Below are positions 54,062 to 63,361 of a stretch of 64,000 nucleotides of DNA, in pieces. The position numbers and the translations under genes are program-made. The notes beneath the pieces are model-generated. The model did no database searches, was not told the DNA's origin, and saw nothing but the letters and a program-made list of their open reading frames with translations. Source of the stretch: JBBQKF01 sp038326615. Lineage in GTDB: Bacteria; Bacillota; Clostridia; Saccharofermentanales; UBA5734. The stretch spans positions 4,145 to 68,144 of the forward strand of contig JBBQKF010000005.1 of NCBI GenBank assembly GCA_038326615.1, in the 5' to 3' direction. How positions within the stretch are numbered: the stretch's first letter is position 1; the number at the start of each line of letters is the position of its first letter.

Positions 54062-54820
54062 TCACGTTTTTTTATTCATGGCTTCTGTTTGTTTTACGAA
54101 AAAGTGTAATTTTCCCCATCGATAAAAACGAATAAATCCCAATAAACAGACTGTTCCTAATAAGTATCCTCCGAGAACATCACTTGCCCAATGCTCGCCG
54201 CTATAAATCCGCGAAAACCCGACTAGGACGACGTGTATCCCAAATACAATAAGCAGAACAGTTCGAATCCATGACGGTTTCAGTAGTGAAAAAATCAAGA
54301 AACAGATAAACCCAAAAAAAGCTGTATAATACATGACATGTCCACTTGGGAAGCTATAGCTATTTAATATTTTATCTATACTAAGCACGCCAACAGCAGG
54401 TCTTGGACGGTGAATAAGTATTTTAATCAGAAAATTCAGTAACGAAACGATAGACGCGGTAAAAAGAGAAGCAGTCGCTTCCCAGTGATATCCAAAAAGG
54501 AAAATAATCACAATTATAATCAATGTAACAATAAATGCTTGGGGTGAAAAGCCGACCCAGCTAATAAAAGTCATCAATCCCCCAAAAAAGGGATTTGCAA
54601 GGGATTGCAACCCTTGGCTGATACTCAAGTCGAAAGTAAATGAAGGAATAGTGAAAACAAGAAATGCCAATATAGCAAAAGCTAAAATCAATATTCCAAC
54701 ACCCAGGTTGAATCGAAGCACTTTTCTTCGCTGTGCCTGCGGTGTCGAGGTCTTGTCTTTTACAACTTCGATGGCTGCTTTTTGACCTTTGATTAATGGT
54801 TGAGGAATATTCTTTTTCAT
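54062..54820 (-). CDS. PAP2 family lipid phosphatase
   Basis: About 252 residues, five or six membrane segments after a basic N-terminus. Blocks: KILIHRPRPAVGVL near 140, SFPSGHVMYYTAF near 160 and FSRIYSGEHWASDVLGG near 210, all with intact catalytic residues. It is the downstream member of a leftward PAP2-DAGK-PAP2 cluster. I prefer the ATG at 54820; a GTG five codons earlier is possible. Confidence 0.88.
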   Translation of the reverse strand: MKKNIPQPLIKGQKAAIEVVKDKTSTPQAQRRKVLRFNLGVGILILAFAILAFLVFTIPSFTFDLSISQGLQSLANPFFGGLMTFISWVGFSPQAFIVTLIIIVIIFLFGYHWEATASLFTASIVSLLNFLIKILIHRPRPAVGVLSIDKILNSYSFPSGHVMYYTAFFGFICFLIFSLLKPSWIRTVLLIVFGIHVVLVGFSRIYSGEHWASDVLGGYLLGTVCLLGFIRFYRWGKLHFFVKQTEAMNKKT

Positions 54821-54872
54821 AATATATTCTTTCACTTGTTACTATCTTAAATCCATTTTACCATACTTCAGA

Positions 54873-55868
54873 CTAATTATTTGTCCCAGTAATAGGTGAT
54901 AAGGGTGCAGATAAAACATCTTCCTTCTCTTCATGCGGTTTTTCAGCGCCTGAACCAATCATCGGAGCAAGAACCCGAAGCGCGCCAGGACATATTTTGA
55001 TGACTGCCTTACCTGAACCCAACAAAATCCCGTCGGCTGCGATATCAAGCTTAGGAGAGGTTTTTACTACGACTTTATGCGCGCGGAAGCGTTGGAGTTT
55101 CCCATCAGGTACTAATCCTTCTTTGGAAGTTGAGGCAAAATACTTAATTACTTCAGCCTTACTGAAATCCGGAAATACCGAAATATCGAAAAGACCATCA
55201 TCCATGGATGCGTCCGGGGCTACTAGATTCTTTGACCCCATGAGGGGAGTGTTGGCCACAGTTACCATCATCGAATTGATTTTAATCTTGCTTTCATCGT
55301 CCAAAGTGAGTAAAACTTCTGGTTTGGATTTAAAATTCAAGAAAGATGTCACAGCTTCCTTGAGCATTGATAAGTTACCTTTCGGTATTTTTTTTACTAA
55401 TGGATACAATGTCGCGGTTAGCCCGATCACTGTAACCATAAAGAAATAAAATTTCTTGTGTTCTCCGGTTTTGATCACTCCTAAATCAAGTTTTCGGGGG
55501 CGAGCCGTAGCAATTAAATCACATGCTGCATTAATCTCTTCAGGAATACCTAAACTGGCAGCTATATCATTCATCGTTCCACCTACAATAATCCCCAGAC
55601 TTACCTTGGAACCTACTAATCCCCGAATGATTTCCCCTATTGTTCCATCACCACCCATTGCAATAACAATATCGTAATCATCTTTAACAGCATTTCTAGC
55701 TATTAGAAGACCTTCCTCCTTTGGAGCAGCAAAGGCTACATCAACAACCAGCCCGTTACTTGTCAGACGACGAACCGCTTGAGCCAGACGTTCCGGGTTT
55801 CCCGATGCATCCCCTGATTCCGGATTGGCAATCAATTTAACGCGTCTGATTTTCTTTTTCTTTGACAT
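54873..55868 (-). CDS. diacylglycerol kinase-family lipid kinase (YegS/DagK-like)
   Basis: 331 residues with VKLIANPESGDASGNPERL at the start and IVIAMGGDGTIGEIIRG then IIVGGTMNDIAASLG near 75-110. The GTMND motif is complete, unlike the copy at 45 kb, which has GTQNN. C-terminal half is the usual beta-sandwich, with a 30-residue polar tail. It overlaps the upstream PAP2 gene by 32 bases. It converts diacylglycerol or a similar lipid to its phosphate. Confidence 0.9.
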   Translation of the reverse strand: MSKKKKIRRVKLIANPESGDASGNPERLAQAVRRLTSNGLVVDVAFAAPKEEGLLIARNAVKDDYDIVIAMGGDGTIGEIIRGLVGSKVSLGIIVGGTMNDIAASLGIPEEINAACDLIATARPRKLDLGVIKTGEHKKFYFFMVTVIGLTATLYPLVKKIPKGNLSMLKEAVTSFLNFKSKPEVLLTLDDESKIKINSMMVTVANTPLMGSKNLVAPDASMDDGLFDISVFPDFSKAEVIKYFASTSKEGLVPDGKLQRFRAHKVVVKTSPKLDIAADGILLGSGKAVIKICPGALRVLAPMIGSGAEKPHEEKEDVLSAPLSPITGTNN

Positions 55869-56589
55869 GCCTTAAATCCCCCTTATTAAAGAATAATTCG
55901 ATTATCATGATACCCAAAACGGTCCATATGATACCCACTGCTATACCAGCGAGAATATCTGTTATATAGTGAGCTCCGAGAAAGAATCGGCTGAAGCCGA
56001 TAAAACTCTCCATAAGAATTGCAAAGCCAATCACTGCTATTTTCCATAATCGTGATTCTATCTTTGGAACAAAAAAATAAGCCAGCAAACCAAAGCATAT
56101 CACACCACTAATCATATGACCGCTTGGGAAACTTGGATATTTGATGAGTATTGAAATAGGTTGATCAAATACAGGCCGTGGTCTTGCAAAAACTTTAGTT
56201 AGGAAATAAAAAATAATAGGGTGCCCTGCATAGAGAACCAATACTATGACAAGTTCTTTCCAAAACTTTTTAAAAAGGAAATAGACGCCAAGAATAATCC
56301 CAACGGCAATAGATACTTGCTGACCGAGATATGTACCCACATGCATGACATTTTTAATCCATACGGGACTACCAAGAGCTATATCATGCATTTTGCTTTC
56401 GATGGCTGTATCCCACTGAACCAAAGCGCCCTTCTGCTCTACGAAATAAGCAAGTATGCCAAAAGTCAGACAGCTAAGAAATAATATTACTACACCAACA
56501 AGAGGATGGTTACCAAGAAGGTTGGGACTTTTAAGTCCTTTTGAATATTTATCAATTGATTTTGCTTCTTGTTCATTCTTTAAAATCAT
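55837..56589 (-). CDS. PAP2 family lipid phosphatase
   Basis: 250 residues, six membrane segments. KVFARPRPVFDQ near 130, SFPSGHMISGVICF near 155 and FSRFFLGAHYITDILAG near 205 give the full catalytic triad of blocks. AGGAAGG precedes the ATG. First gene of a cluster with the overlapping lipid kinase and a second PAP2 gene. Confidence 0.9.
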   Translation of the reverse strand: MILKNEQEAKSIDKYSKGLKSPNLLGNHPLVGVVILFLSCLTFGILAYFVEQKGALVQWDTAIESKMHDIALGSPVWIKNVMHVGTYLGQQVSIAVGIILGVYFLFKKFWKELVIVLVLYAGHPIIFYFLTKVFARPRPVFDQPISILIKYPSFPSGHMISGVICFGLLAYFFVPKIESRLWKIAVIGFAILMESFIGFSRFFLGAHYITDILAGIAVGIIWTVLGIMIIELFFNKGDLRHVKEKENQTR

Positions 56590-56643
56590 ACAATACTACC
56601 TTCCTGCGATTCAGCTCTTATTTTCAATTTTCTTAACCAATTT

Positions 56644-57513
56644 CTATTTTCTTAATCGATAAAACATGGAGACACATAAAGAGTATATTCCTAGAGCGAT
56701 GAGCCCAATTGCGATAATTCCCAAAAGCCAAGGACCATATGGTTGCTTCAATATGGATATAAGAGCGCTGTCAAAACCCTTTGTCTGGCTTGAATTAGAT
56801 GTATAAGCCGAGATAATCAGGAAGATTCCAATTATAGCCACAACAAGCCCTCTCGACATGACACCAAATCTACCTAAACGCTTGATCCATATCACTTGCG
56901 ATGGATTTAGTTTAGCCAAAATAAGGTTCTTGTCAAAACCTGGTTTGATTCCTTGATATAACTGGTAGATTCCGATAATGACTACGATTATTCCAACAAA
57001 CCCCACAAGCAATTGTCCAAAAGACCAATCCAGAACCAACGCAACAAAATGCTGGATTTGAGTGTCTTGAACACCACCAGAAGCAGGTTTTGCGCCACCA
57101 GTGATAAGGGCATATGTTGGCAGAACCAACAAAGCATAGGCTATTGCACTGAAAAAATAACCAATCCTCTCAGCGATGCCTTTCGTATTGTGTTCCGCAT
57201 GCAAAGGATTAAATATTGCACGAATAAATCCCCACAATGAATAGCAGATTACTCCAAACAGAACAATCCATAAAAATATCCGACCTGCCGGCTGATTTCC
57301 AATCGTAGCAATCGCGCCTTGCGGATCCGTCGTCTTGCCTCCGTTTCCGGATGCAAACAGTAGTGCTGTCAACCCAATCACAAAATAAATTGCTCCGCGC
57401 GCCACATAACCTATGCGGGCCAGGGTTTCAATGACCGAATTGGAAGTTGAGCTGTGAGCAACAACATTACTTTTTTCTTTGATTTTTTGCACATTGTTTT
57501 TTAAACTAGGCAT
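56644..57513 (-). CDS. DUF1206 membrane protein
   Basis: 289 residues with six membrane segments arranged as three repeated pairs. The repeated motif appears as ARIGYVARGAIYFVIGL, RIGYFFSAIAYALLVLP and RFGVMSRGLVVAIIG. This is the DUF1206 layout. No function is established. GGAGG precedes the ATG. It lies 54 bp upstream of the PAP2-DAGK-PAP2 cluster in the same direction, so it may be co-transcribed with it. Confidence 0.88.
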   Translation of the reverse strand: MPSLKNNVQKIKEKSNVVAHSSTSNSVIETLARIGYVARGAIYFVIGLTALLFASGNGGKTTDPQGAIATIGNQPAGRIFLWIVLFGVICYSLWGFIRAIFNPLHAEHNTKGIAERIGYFFSAIAYALLVLPTYALITGGAKPASGGVQDTQIQHFVALVLDWSFGQLLVGFVGIIVVIIGIYQLYQGIKPGFDKNLILAKLNPSQVIWIKRLGRFGVMSRGLVVAIIGIFLIISAYTSNSSQTKGFDSALISILKQPYGPWLLGIIAIGLIALGIYSLCVSMFYRLRK

Positions 57514-57584
57514 AACTAACCTCCTGCATTCATATGTTGCGATGTTTCCATTATATTTTTACTAAGTGGTCTTTATCGATTTAA

Positions 57585-58049
57585 TCAGACCTGTGTTGTT
57601 AAGAATAGCGGTTGGGTCATATGGGTAATCTGATCCTGTAATTCTTCAATTTCATCAATATGGCGGTCTTCGTCATTCAAAATTCCTTCGAGGATATCTC
57701 GAGTGGCAAAATCCTTGACTTCTCCCGCTTTTACGATTGCTGAATTGTAATCTTTAATTGTGCCTTCTTCTAAATGATGATCACTCTCTAGTTGTTTTGA
57801 TATATCGCTACCAATTTTCAATTCCGTCAAATTAGTGACGATTGGAATTCCTTCCAAAAAAAGTATTCTCCCAATGAGTTTTTCCGCATGCTTCATTTCG
57901 TCTATAGCTCGTTTTTCAAAGTAATTATGAAGTTTTTCATAACCCCAGTTTTTGCTCATCTCCGAGTGAACAATATATTGGTTGGTCGCGGTCAATTCAT
58001 CCGCCAGTAATGCGTTGAGGGTATTAATCAATTCTTTATTTCCTTTCAT
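57585..58049 (-). CDS. bfr: bacterioferritin
   Basis: 154 residues, four-helix bundle. LLADELTATNQYIVHSE (first ferroxidase Glu), EMKHAEKLIGRILFLEG (Glu and His pair), and ILNDEDRHIDEIEEL (the last Glu/His ligands) are typical. The haem-ligating Met at position 52 would lie in the DEMKHAE segment, which is present. ATG at 58049 has AAAGGAGC eight bases upstream. It stores iron and removes peroxide, matching the nearby catalase and the ferritin-like gene. Confidence 0.92.
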   Translation of the reverse strand: MKGNKELINTLNALLADELTATNQYIVHSEMSKNWGYEKLHNYFEKRAIDEMKHAEKLIGRILFLEGIPIVTNLTELKIGSDISKQLESDHHLEEGTIKDYNSAIVKAGEVKDFATRDILEGILNDEDRHIDEIEELQDQITHMTQPLFLTTQV

Positions 58050-58248
58050 TTGAATAGCTCCTTTCACTTAAATAAATTTTCTCTCTTCTTTAATTAATTT
58101 ATCCCAATCTTAATTCTTTATTTTAATATTATAGTACTTAATGACTAAATACCTTGATATATTTTGCATAATCATAGAAAATATTTGGAATACACTCCTT
58201 TCTTGACTTTCTTTTACTTTCATATCAGATGAGTTCTTAAAACGGATG

Positions 58249-60408
58249 TTAAGTCAGTGTTTGGTCGTTCCCGAAAAAATCTTTCCATGGGTCTTCACCT
58301 TTAACTCTTAAAATCGCCTCATCCATATCTATTCCATCGGGAGCTATTGAATCAAGTTCATCCCATTTTATAGGCATTGATACTTTCGCCCCTTTTCGTG
58401 CTCTTATAGAATATGGTGCAATACTTGTAGCGCCTCTGCTATTTCTTAACCAGTCAATAAATATCTTGTTTTTACGTTTTTCTTTTCTAGCATTACTTGT
58501 ATAACGATCAGGCCACTTCTTTTCCATAACATCTGCAATATTTTTTGCAAAATTGTGAAATGTATACCATGTCACATTAGGTTTTAATGGAACTACTACA
58601 TGGTAACCCTTTCCTCCGCTTGTTTTAAGATAAGAAGTTAAAAAAAGTTCATCTAGTATACTTTTAATATCCCTTACTCCTTGGCGGACACTACTTAAAC
58701 CCATGTCTACATCAGGATCTAAATCAAACACCATAATATCCGGTCTTTCAAGATCCTTCACATTACTTCCCCAAGTGTGAAACTCTAAAGTGCCCATTTG
58801 CACTTTGTATATAATCCCTGATTCATTATTAATATAAAAATATTCGTCTTTTTCACCGCTGCTTCCATCAATTGAAATGGTGATAATTTGTTTACTTTCG
58901 CTACTTGGATGTTTCATAAAAAAACAAGATTCAGATATACCCTTCGGGCATCTAACTACACTTAAAATTCTATTTACAATGTATGGAAACATCCGTTTTG
59001 AAACCATTTGGTAGTATTTTATTACATCTAGTTTTGTTATTATAGGCGATTCATATAATATTTTATTTGGATGAGTGATTTGTAATTCCTCTGATTGAAT
59101 ATTTTCCGAAACTGACTGTAATTGCTTCTCCACTGTTTCTCTCTTGACCTCTTCAGGATTCTTGTCTATTCTAAGTCCTTTAAAACTTGGATGTCTAAGT
59201 AATTTATTCTCAGTCCACTGGGCAAATTGAATTTCTGCTACTAATTCTGGTCTAACCCAAGTAATTTCTTCGTTGGTTCTTTTCTTTGGAGCTTCTTTAA
59301 AATATGGCATTGCTGTTCTTAAACTTTCTAATTTTTTATCTATTATGTACATATCTTTTTTACTTATACCTGTTCCTGCTCGACCAACATATACTAAATC
59401 GTTATCTTCGTATTCACCCAGAAGAAGAGCACTGATTCCATCCATTTTTTTATTTGTAAGTGTATATCCACCAATGACAAATTCTTGTCTTTTCACACAT
59501 TTTATTTTTATCCAACTACCATCTCTATTTCCATTGTAAGGAGAATTGATTTTCTTTCCTATAATTCCTTCTAAACCAGCTTCACATGCTGCATTAAAAA
59601 TATCTCCTTCTTCGCTTTTTATATAACTGCTATATTTAATATCATCGGGAGCATTCTTCATTAAAGCTTTAAGCATATCCTTTCTTTCAAATAGAGGTTG
59701 CAATCTAAGATCTTTACCATCTAAGCTGAGAATATCAAAGACAATATAAGTAAGTTTTAAATTTTTGAAATCATTTAAATAACTTTGTAAAGCTTGGAAA
59801 TTAGTTTTGCCAAATTTGTCCAGAACCACAACTTCACCATCAAGCACCATTGATCTCCCTTTTGCAAAATCAGAAAGAACTAGCCCAATGGAAGAAAACT
59901 TATGAAGATAATCAATGTTATTTCTAGTCAAAAGACGAATTGAATTGTTTTCAATAAATGCTAATATTCTATAACCGTCGTATTTAACTTCGTAAACCCA
60001 ATCATTTTCTTCAGGAATTTTATCCACTAACTTTGCAAGTTGTGCATTTGCTTTCTTAAAAGGATTTTCTGAAAGACTTTTTTCTATTCCTTTTTCAATC
60101 TCTGACATATTACGACCCGTCCTTATACTGGTTGTAAATTCAGATAAGTCGTCAGTATCTTTTACATAATCATCTTTTTCTTTTATTAAGAGCCAATGAT
60201 TTTTTTCTTTATGATATTGAGATTTCCACTTAATCAATGCAAACTTACCTTTAAGTCTTTTTCCGCTGAGGATAAACTTTAATTCCCCTTTTTTTAATCC
60301 TTCTTCGACATCGAATAAAGATTGCCAGAATCCTTCATCCCAAAGCATAACTGTACCACCACCGTATTCGCCTTCAGGAATTGCGCCTTCAAAATCACTA
60401 TATTCCAA
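58249..60408 (-). CDS. ligD: DNA ligase D (LigD), 5'-truncated, ligase and polymerase domains intact
   Basis: Order is phosphoesterase remnant, ligase, polymerase. The ligase has nucleotidyl Lys in YEVKYDGYR and the later DGSWIKIK. The polymerase has FDLDPDVDMG and SGGKGYHVVV. The phosphoesterase domain lacks its first 45 or so residues, including the usual HYDFR, but keeps VEDHPLEYSDFEGAIPEGEYGGG. The frame is open upstream to 60495 (from WAVPKGPPLD), where it meets the Ku fragment in another frame. No ATG or GTG is available; 60408 is a TTG with no ribosome site. It would join ends in NHEJ. Expression is doubtful unless translation shifts frame. Confidence 0.85.
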   Translation of the reverse strand: MEYSDFEGAIPEGEYGGGTVMLWDEGFWQSLFDVEEGLKKGELKFILSGKRLKGKFALIKWKSQYHKEKNHWLLIKEKDDYVKDTDDLSEFTTSIRTGRNMSEIEKGIEKSLSENPFKKANAQLAKLVDKIPEENDWVYEVKYDGYRILAFIENNSIRLLTRNNIDYLHKFSSIGLVLSDFAKGRSMVLDGEVVVLDKFGKTNFQALQSYLNDFKNLKLTYIVFDILSLDGKDLRLQPLFERKDMLKALMKNAPDDIKYSSYIKSEEGDIFNAACEAGLEGIIGKKINSPYNGNRDGSWIKIKCVKRQEFVIGGYTLTNKKMDGISALLLGEYEDNDLVYVGRAGTGISKKDMYIIDKKLESLRTAMPYFKEAPKKRTNEEITWVRPELVAEIQFAQWTENKLLRHPSFKGLRIDKNPEEVKRETVEKQLQSVSENIQSEELQITHPNKILYESPIITKLDVIKYYQMVSKRMFPYIVNRILSVVRCPKGISESCFFMKHPSSESKQIITISIDGSSGEKDEYFYINNESGIIYKVQMGTLEFHTWGSNVKDLERPDIMVFDLDPDVDMGLSSVRQGVRDIKSILDELFLTSYLKTSGGKGYHVVVPLKPNVTWYTFHNFAKNIADVMEKKWPDRYTSNARKEKRKNKIFIDWLRNSRGATSIAPYSIRARKGAKVSMPIKWDELDSIAPDGIDMDEAILRVKGEDPWKDFFGNDQTLT

Positions 60409-60452
60409 TGGGTGGTCCTCTACTTTAACGGCTAATCTCTTATCAACGGTAT

Positions 60453-60695
60453 CTAACGGTGGGCCTTTTGGTACAGCCCAACAACATACTTGTCCTTATC
60501 GTATTCATATCCTTTTACAATATCGACTGCATTAACTTCCCCTCCACAATGAGCACAAGTTTTCATATATCGAATACGGCTGTGATCACCCTTATGCAAC
60601 TGATTAAAATGAATATCATTGTCTTGTGTAGCTGCAAACATATTGATTGGAATAGCTACCATTCCAAAACTGATTACTAATTTTTGGGCTATCAT
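60453..60695 (-). pseudogene. ku: Ku N-terminal remnant joined out of frame to ligD
   Basis: The first 72 codons match the start of bacterial Ku: LVISFGMVAIPINMFAATQD, IRYMKTCAHCGGEVNAVDIV, KGYEYDKDKYVV. Then codons 73-80 (GLYQKAHR) are LigD DNA read in the wrong frame, and a TAG follows. About 200 residues of Ku are missing. A GGAGG and ATG remain. LigD continues in the -1 frame relative to Ku; the overlap contains CCAAAAGG. Confidence 0.85.
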
Positions 60696-60742
60696 ACTTT
60701 ATACCTCCAAATTATTTCCTGGTCACAACTATATACCCAACT

Positions 60743-60797
60743 AAAAAGACCGGTCACAAACACTAAAGATTAACATTAATGTGAGACTCGGTCTTTC
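60743..60797 (-). terminator. Rho-independent terminator of katE
   Basis: Long stem on the minus strand, AAAGACCGAGTCTCACA with TGTGACCGGTCTTT, followed by TTTTTAG. It begins about 10 bases after the catalase stop. Confidence 0.85.
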
Positions 60798-60808
60798 TAT
60801 TATCAAAA

Positions 60809-62845
60809 TTATTTAGTAATTTTTCTATCCCAATGTCTATGCTTTGATATCTGTTTTGCAATATTTTCTACGCTTTTTTCATCTAAAATTCCTGGTTCTT
60901 TTACTTTCCAAGCGTCTAACCAGTTCACAGAATCTCCGAGTGGAGCAATTGTTTTAAAATGGCTAAAAGCGTCATTTAAAAAGTCAGTACCCTTTTTCTT
61001 AAACATAGGATCTGGATCTTTTCCTGACAGCACAACAATTCCGTCATAAAGTACAGAGTCAGGAGTTTCTACCTGATAATCTATTTTAAGTTTTTTGCTA
61101 TCTGAGATTTTTGGCATAGCTGTTTCGCAGGCGCATCCCTCTTTTTTTAATATATCCATGATATTCCTTGCTTCATCTTCAAAAGTATCATCAGAAAGAA
61201 GTATAAGAACCTTTCTTCCTTTCGCTGTAAATCTAGTATTCATTTGGCTTAAAGCTTCTGAAATATATTCAGGTTTGTTAACATATACATCTGGTACTGT
61301 ACAGTTTATTTTTGCAGCCACATATTGAGCTAATCCCGTATCTATATTAGCTATCATTTCAACAGTGTTTTGTCTGACCTGTTCGGTCTCACATTTATTT
61401 AACTCAAAGGAAATAGCATCTTTAATATGCTGTTTTTCAACTTTACTCATAGAATTATAGAACAATACAGCTTGTGAAAAATGATCGTCAAAGCTTTTGC
61501 TTCTTTGTCTTATTTTATATCCTTCTACCTTTTCAGCATAATTACTGTAGTCATGTTCGTTGGTTGATTCATGCGGATCGTTATTTTTTAAAAAGTTTTT
61601 ATGATAACTTACTTGTCCAGGATTAATGGTCATCCTGTGCATTCCTTCTCTTTGATTATTATGAACAGGAGCTATTGGTCTATTTATTGGTATTTCATTA
61701 AAATTTGGTCCTCCAAGCCTTGATATCTGTGTATCAAGATAAGAAAACAATCTAGTTTGAAGGAGAGGATCATTTGTAAAGTCAATTCCCGGAATGATAT
61801 GTCCAGGATGAAACGCTACCTGTTCAGTTTCTGTAAAGAAATTATCAGGATTTTTATTCAGTTGTATCTTTCCTATAATGGTAACTGGAACAATTTCTTC
61901 AGGTATCAGTTTTGTAGCATCGAGAATATCAATTCCATATTTAAATTCGTCTTCTTCAGGAATAATCTGAACGCCTACCTCCCACTCAGGAAATTGTCCC
62001 TTGTCTATCGCATCCCACAGATCTCTTCTATGAAAATCCGGGTCTTTCCCAGAAATCTTTTGTGCTTCATCCCATACTAAAGAATGCACACCAAGAAGAG
62101 GTTTAAAATGATATTTAACAAAATGTGATTTTCCTTCTTCATTAATCCATCTAAATGTATGAACTCCAAATCCTTCCATCATGCTAAGAGATCTTGGTAT
62201 ACCTCTGTCTGACATAACCCACATAAGCATATGTGCGGTTTCATGATTTTGAGAGATAAAGTCCCAAAATGTGTCATGTGCAGAAGAAGCTTGAGGCATA
62301 TCATGGTGTGGTTCCATCTTAACTGCATGAATGAAATCAGGGAACTTCATACCATCTTGGATGAAAAATACTGGCATATTATTTCCCGCTATATCATAGT
62401 TTCCATCTTCTGTATAAAACTTCATAGCAAAGCCTCTAACATCTCTAACTGTATCAGATGACCCTTTGTTTCCTGCCACTTGAGAAAACCTCATAAAAAA
62501 TGGCGTCTCTTTCCCTTCCTTGGAAAATAATATGGCTTTTGTGAACTCACTCATATCTTTAGTTGCAGTGAATGTTCCATGAGCACCATGACCTCTCGCA
62601 TGCACAATTCTTTCAGGAATCCTCTCATGATCAAAATGCATCATTTTTTCTCTAAAATGAAAATCTTCTAGTAATGTTGGCCCTCTTTGTCCAGCAGTTA
62701 GAGATTTTTCATCTTGTGTTACTTTCATCCCGGTATTTGTAGTTAAGGTCTCACCTTCGTCGTAAACTTTAAAATTTTCAAGCTGTTCTTGTTTTTTATC
62801 CAATTTATTTTCATTATCATGGTTATTATTCATATTTATATCCAT
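60809..62845 (-). CDS. katE: catalase, large-subunit clade 2 (KatE/HPII type)
   Basis: 678 residues. The active-site His lies in ERIVHARGHGAHGTF near residue 80. The proximal haem Tyr is in RLFSYLDTQISRLGGPN near 365. A C-terminal flavodoxin-like domain (about 540-678, KVLILLSDDTFEDEA) marks the large form. It removes hydrogen peroxide. The start codon partly overlaps the 60-bp leader repeat B, and ribosome-site complementarity just before it is weak. An ATG four codons later is an alternative start. Confidence 0.95.
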   Translation of the reverse strand: MDINMNNNHDNENKLDKKQEQLENFKVYDEGETLTTNTGMKVTQDEKSLTAGQRGPTLLEDFHFREKMMHFDHERIPERIVHARGHGAHGTFTATKDMSEFTKAILFSKEGKETPFFMRFSQVAGNKGSSDTVRDVRGFAMKFYTEDGNYDIAGNNMPVFFIQDGMKFPDFIHAVKMEPHHDMPQASSAHDTFWDFISQNHETAHMLMWVMSDRGIPRSLSMMEGFGVHTFRWINEEGKSHFVKYHFKPLLGVHSLVWDEAQKISGKDPDFHRRDLWDAIDKGQFPEWEVGVQIIPEEDEFKYGIDILDATKLIPEEIVPVTIIGKIQLNKNPDNFFTETEQVAFHPGHIIPGIDFTNDPLLQTRLFSYLDTQISRLGGPNFNEIPINRPIAPVHNNQREGMHRMTINPGQVSYHKNFLKNNDPHESTNEHDYSNYAEKVEGYKIRQRSKSFDDHFSQAVLFYNSMSKVEKQHIKDAISFELNKCETEQVRQNTVEMIANIDTGLAQYVAAKINCTVPDVYVNKPEYISEALSQMNTRFTAKGRKVLILLSDDTFEDEARNIMDILKKEGCACETAMPKISDSKKLKIDYQVETPDSVLYDGIVVLSGKDPDPMFKKKGTDFLNDAFSHFKTIAPLGDSVNWLDAWKVKEPGILDEKSVENIAKQISKHRHWDRKITK

Positions 62846-62904
62846 GATTTATTCATCACAAAATGCAATGGATAAATCATCATCCTTTCATAAAAATTTC
62901 GTTA
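62845..62904 (-). repeat. 60-bp leader repeat, copy B, in front of katE
   Basis: Minus-strand sequence begins TAACGAAATTTTTATGAAAGG and ends GATGAATAAATCA at the katE start. Copy A at 53208-53266 is in the opposite orientation and differs at three bases plus one indel. Confidence 0.9.
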
Positions 62905-62960
62905 CTTTTGGCAACTCATAATCCATGGTTCATTGTTTAATGTGTGAAGTCAAAATATTT

Positions 62961-63248
62961 TTAAAGATCCCATAATACTTTGTTTAGAAAAAGTATATTT
63001 TTATTTTTATCAGTCGATATTACTGCATCACCTATCGATAACAACGTTTGTTCAAAAAGTTGTTTTTCAATGAAAAAAGCATTCTGCATTTCAATAAGTT
63101 CTTCTTGAATGGTTATTTCATTTTTAGCCACCAGTAATTCTGTCGCCTGCTTCTCATTCTCCTCGTTTTGAAAAACCAATTCCTTATTTGCAACAAGAAG
63201 TTTATCCGCAAGTTCCTTTATTCCATCTTTCTTTTTTAAATTGTCCAT
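62961..63248 (-). CDS. truncated coiled-coil/PAS protein
   Basis: 95 residues. A coiled coil (KELADKLLVANKELVFQNEE and on) is followed by the start of a PAS domain, LLSIGDAVISTDKNKNILFLNKV, then WDL and a stop. The PAS fold normally continues for about 80 residues and is usually followed by an output domain, so this is a 5' fragment of a signalling gene. GAGGAG precedes the ATG at 63248. Copy B of the leader repeat begins 56 bases after the stop, so the truncation may have been caused by the same rearrangement. Confidence 0.7.
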   Translation of the reverse strand: MDNLKKKDGIKELADKLLVANKELVFQNEENEKQATELLVAKNEITIQEELIEMQNAFFIEKQLFEQTLLSIGDAVISTDKNKNILFLNKVLWDL

Positions 63249-63361
63249 TTGTATTCTTCTCCTCACTTTAAACAACATTTTCCTGCTAATAATAATTGAT
63301 TTTATCTTTCCACAGTCCACGGATACTGCAATACAACCTATCAATTCGCTACTATATCGGG

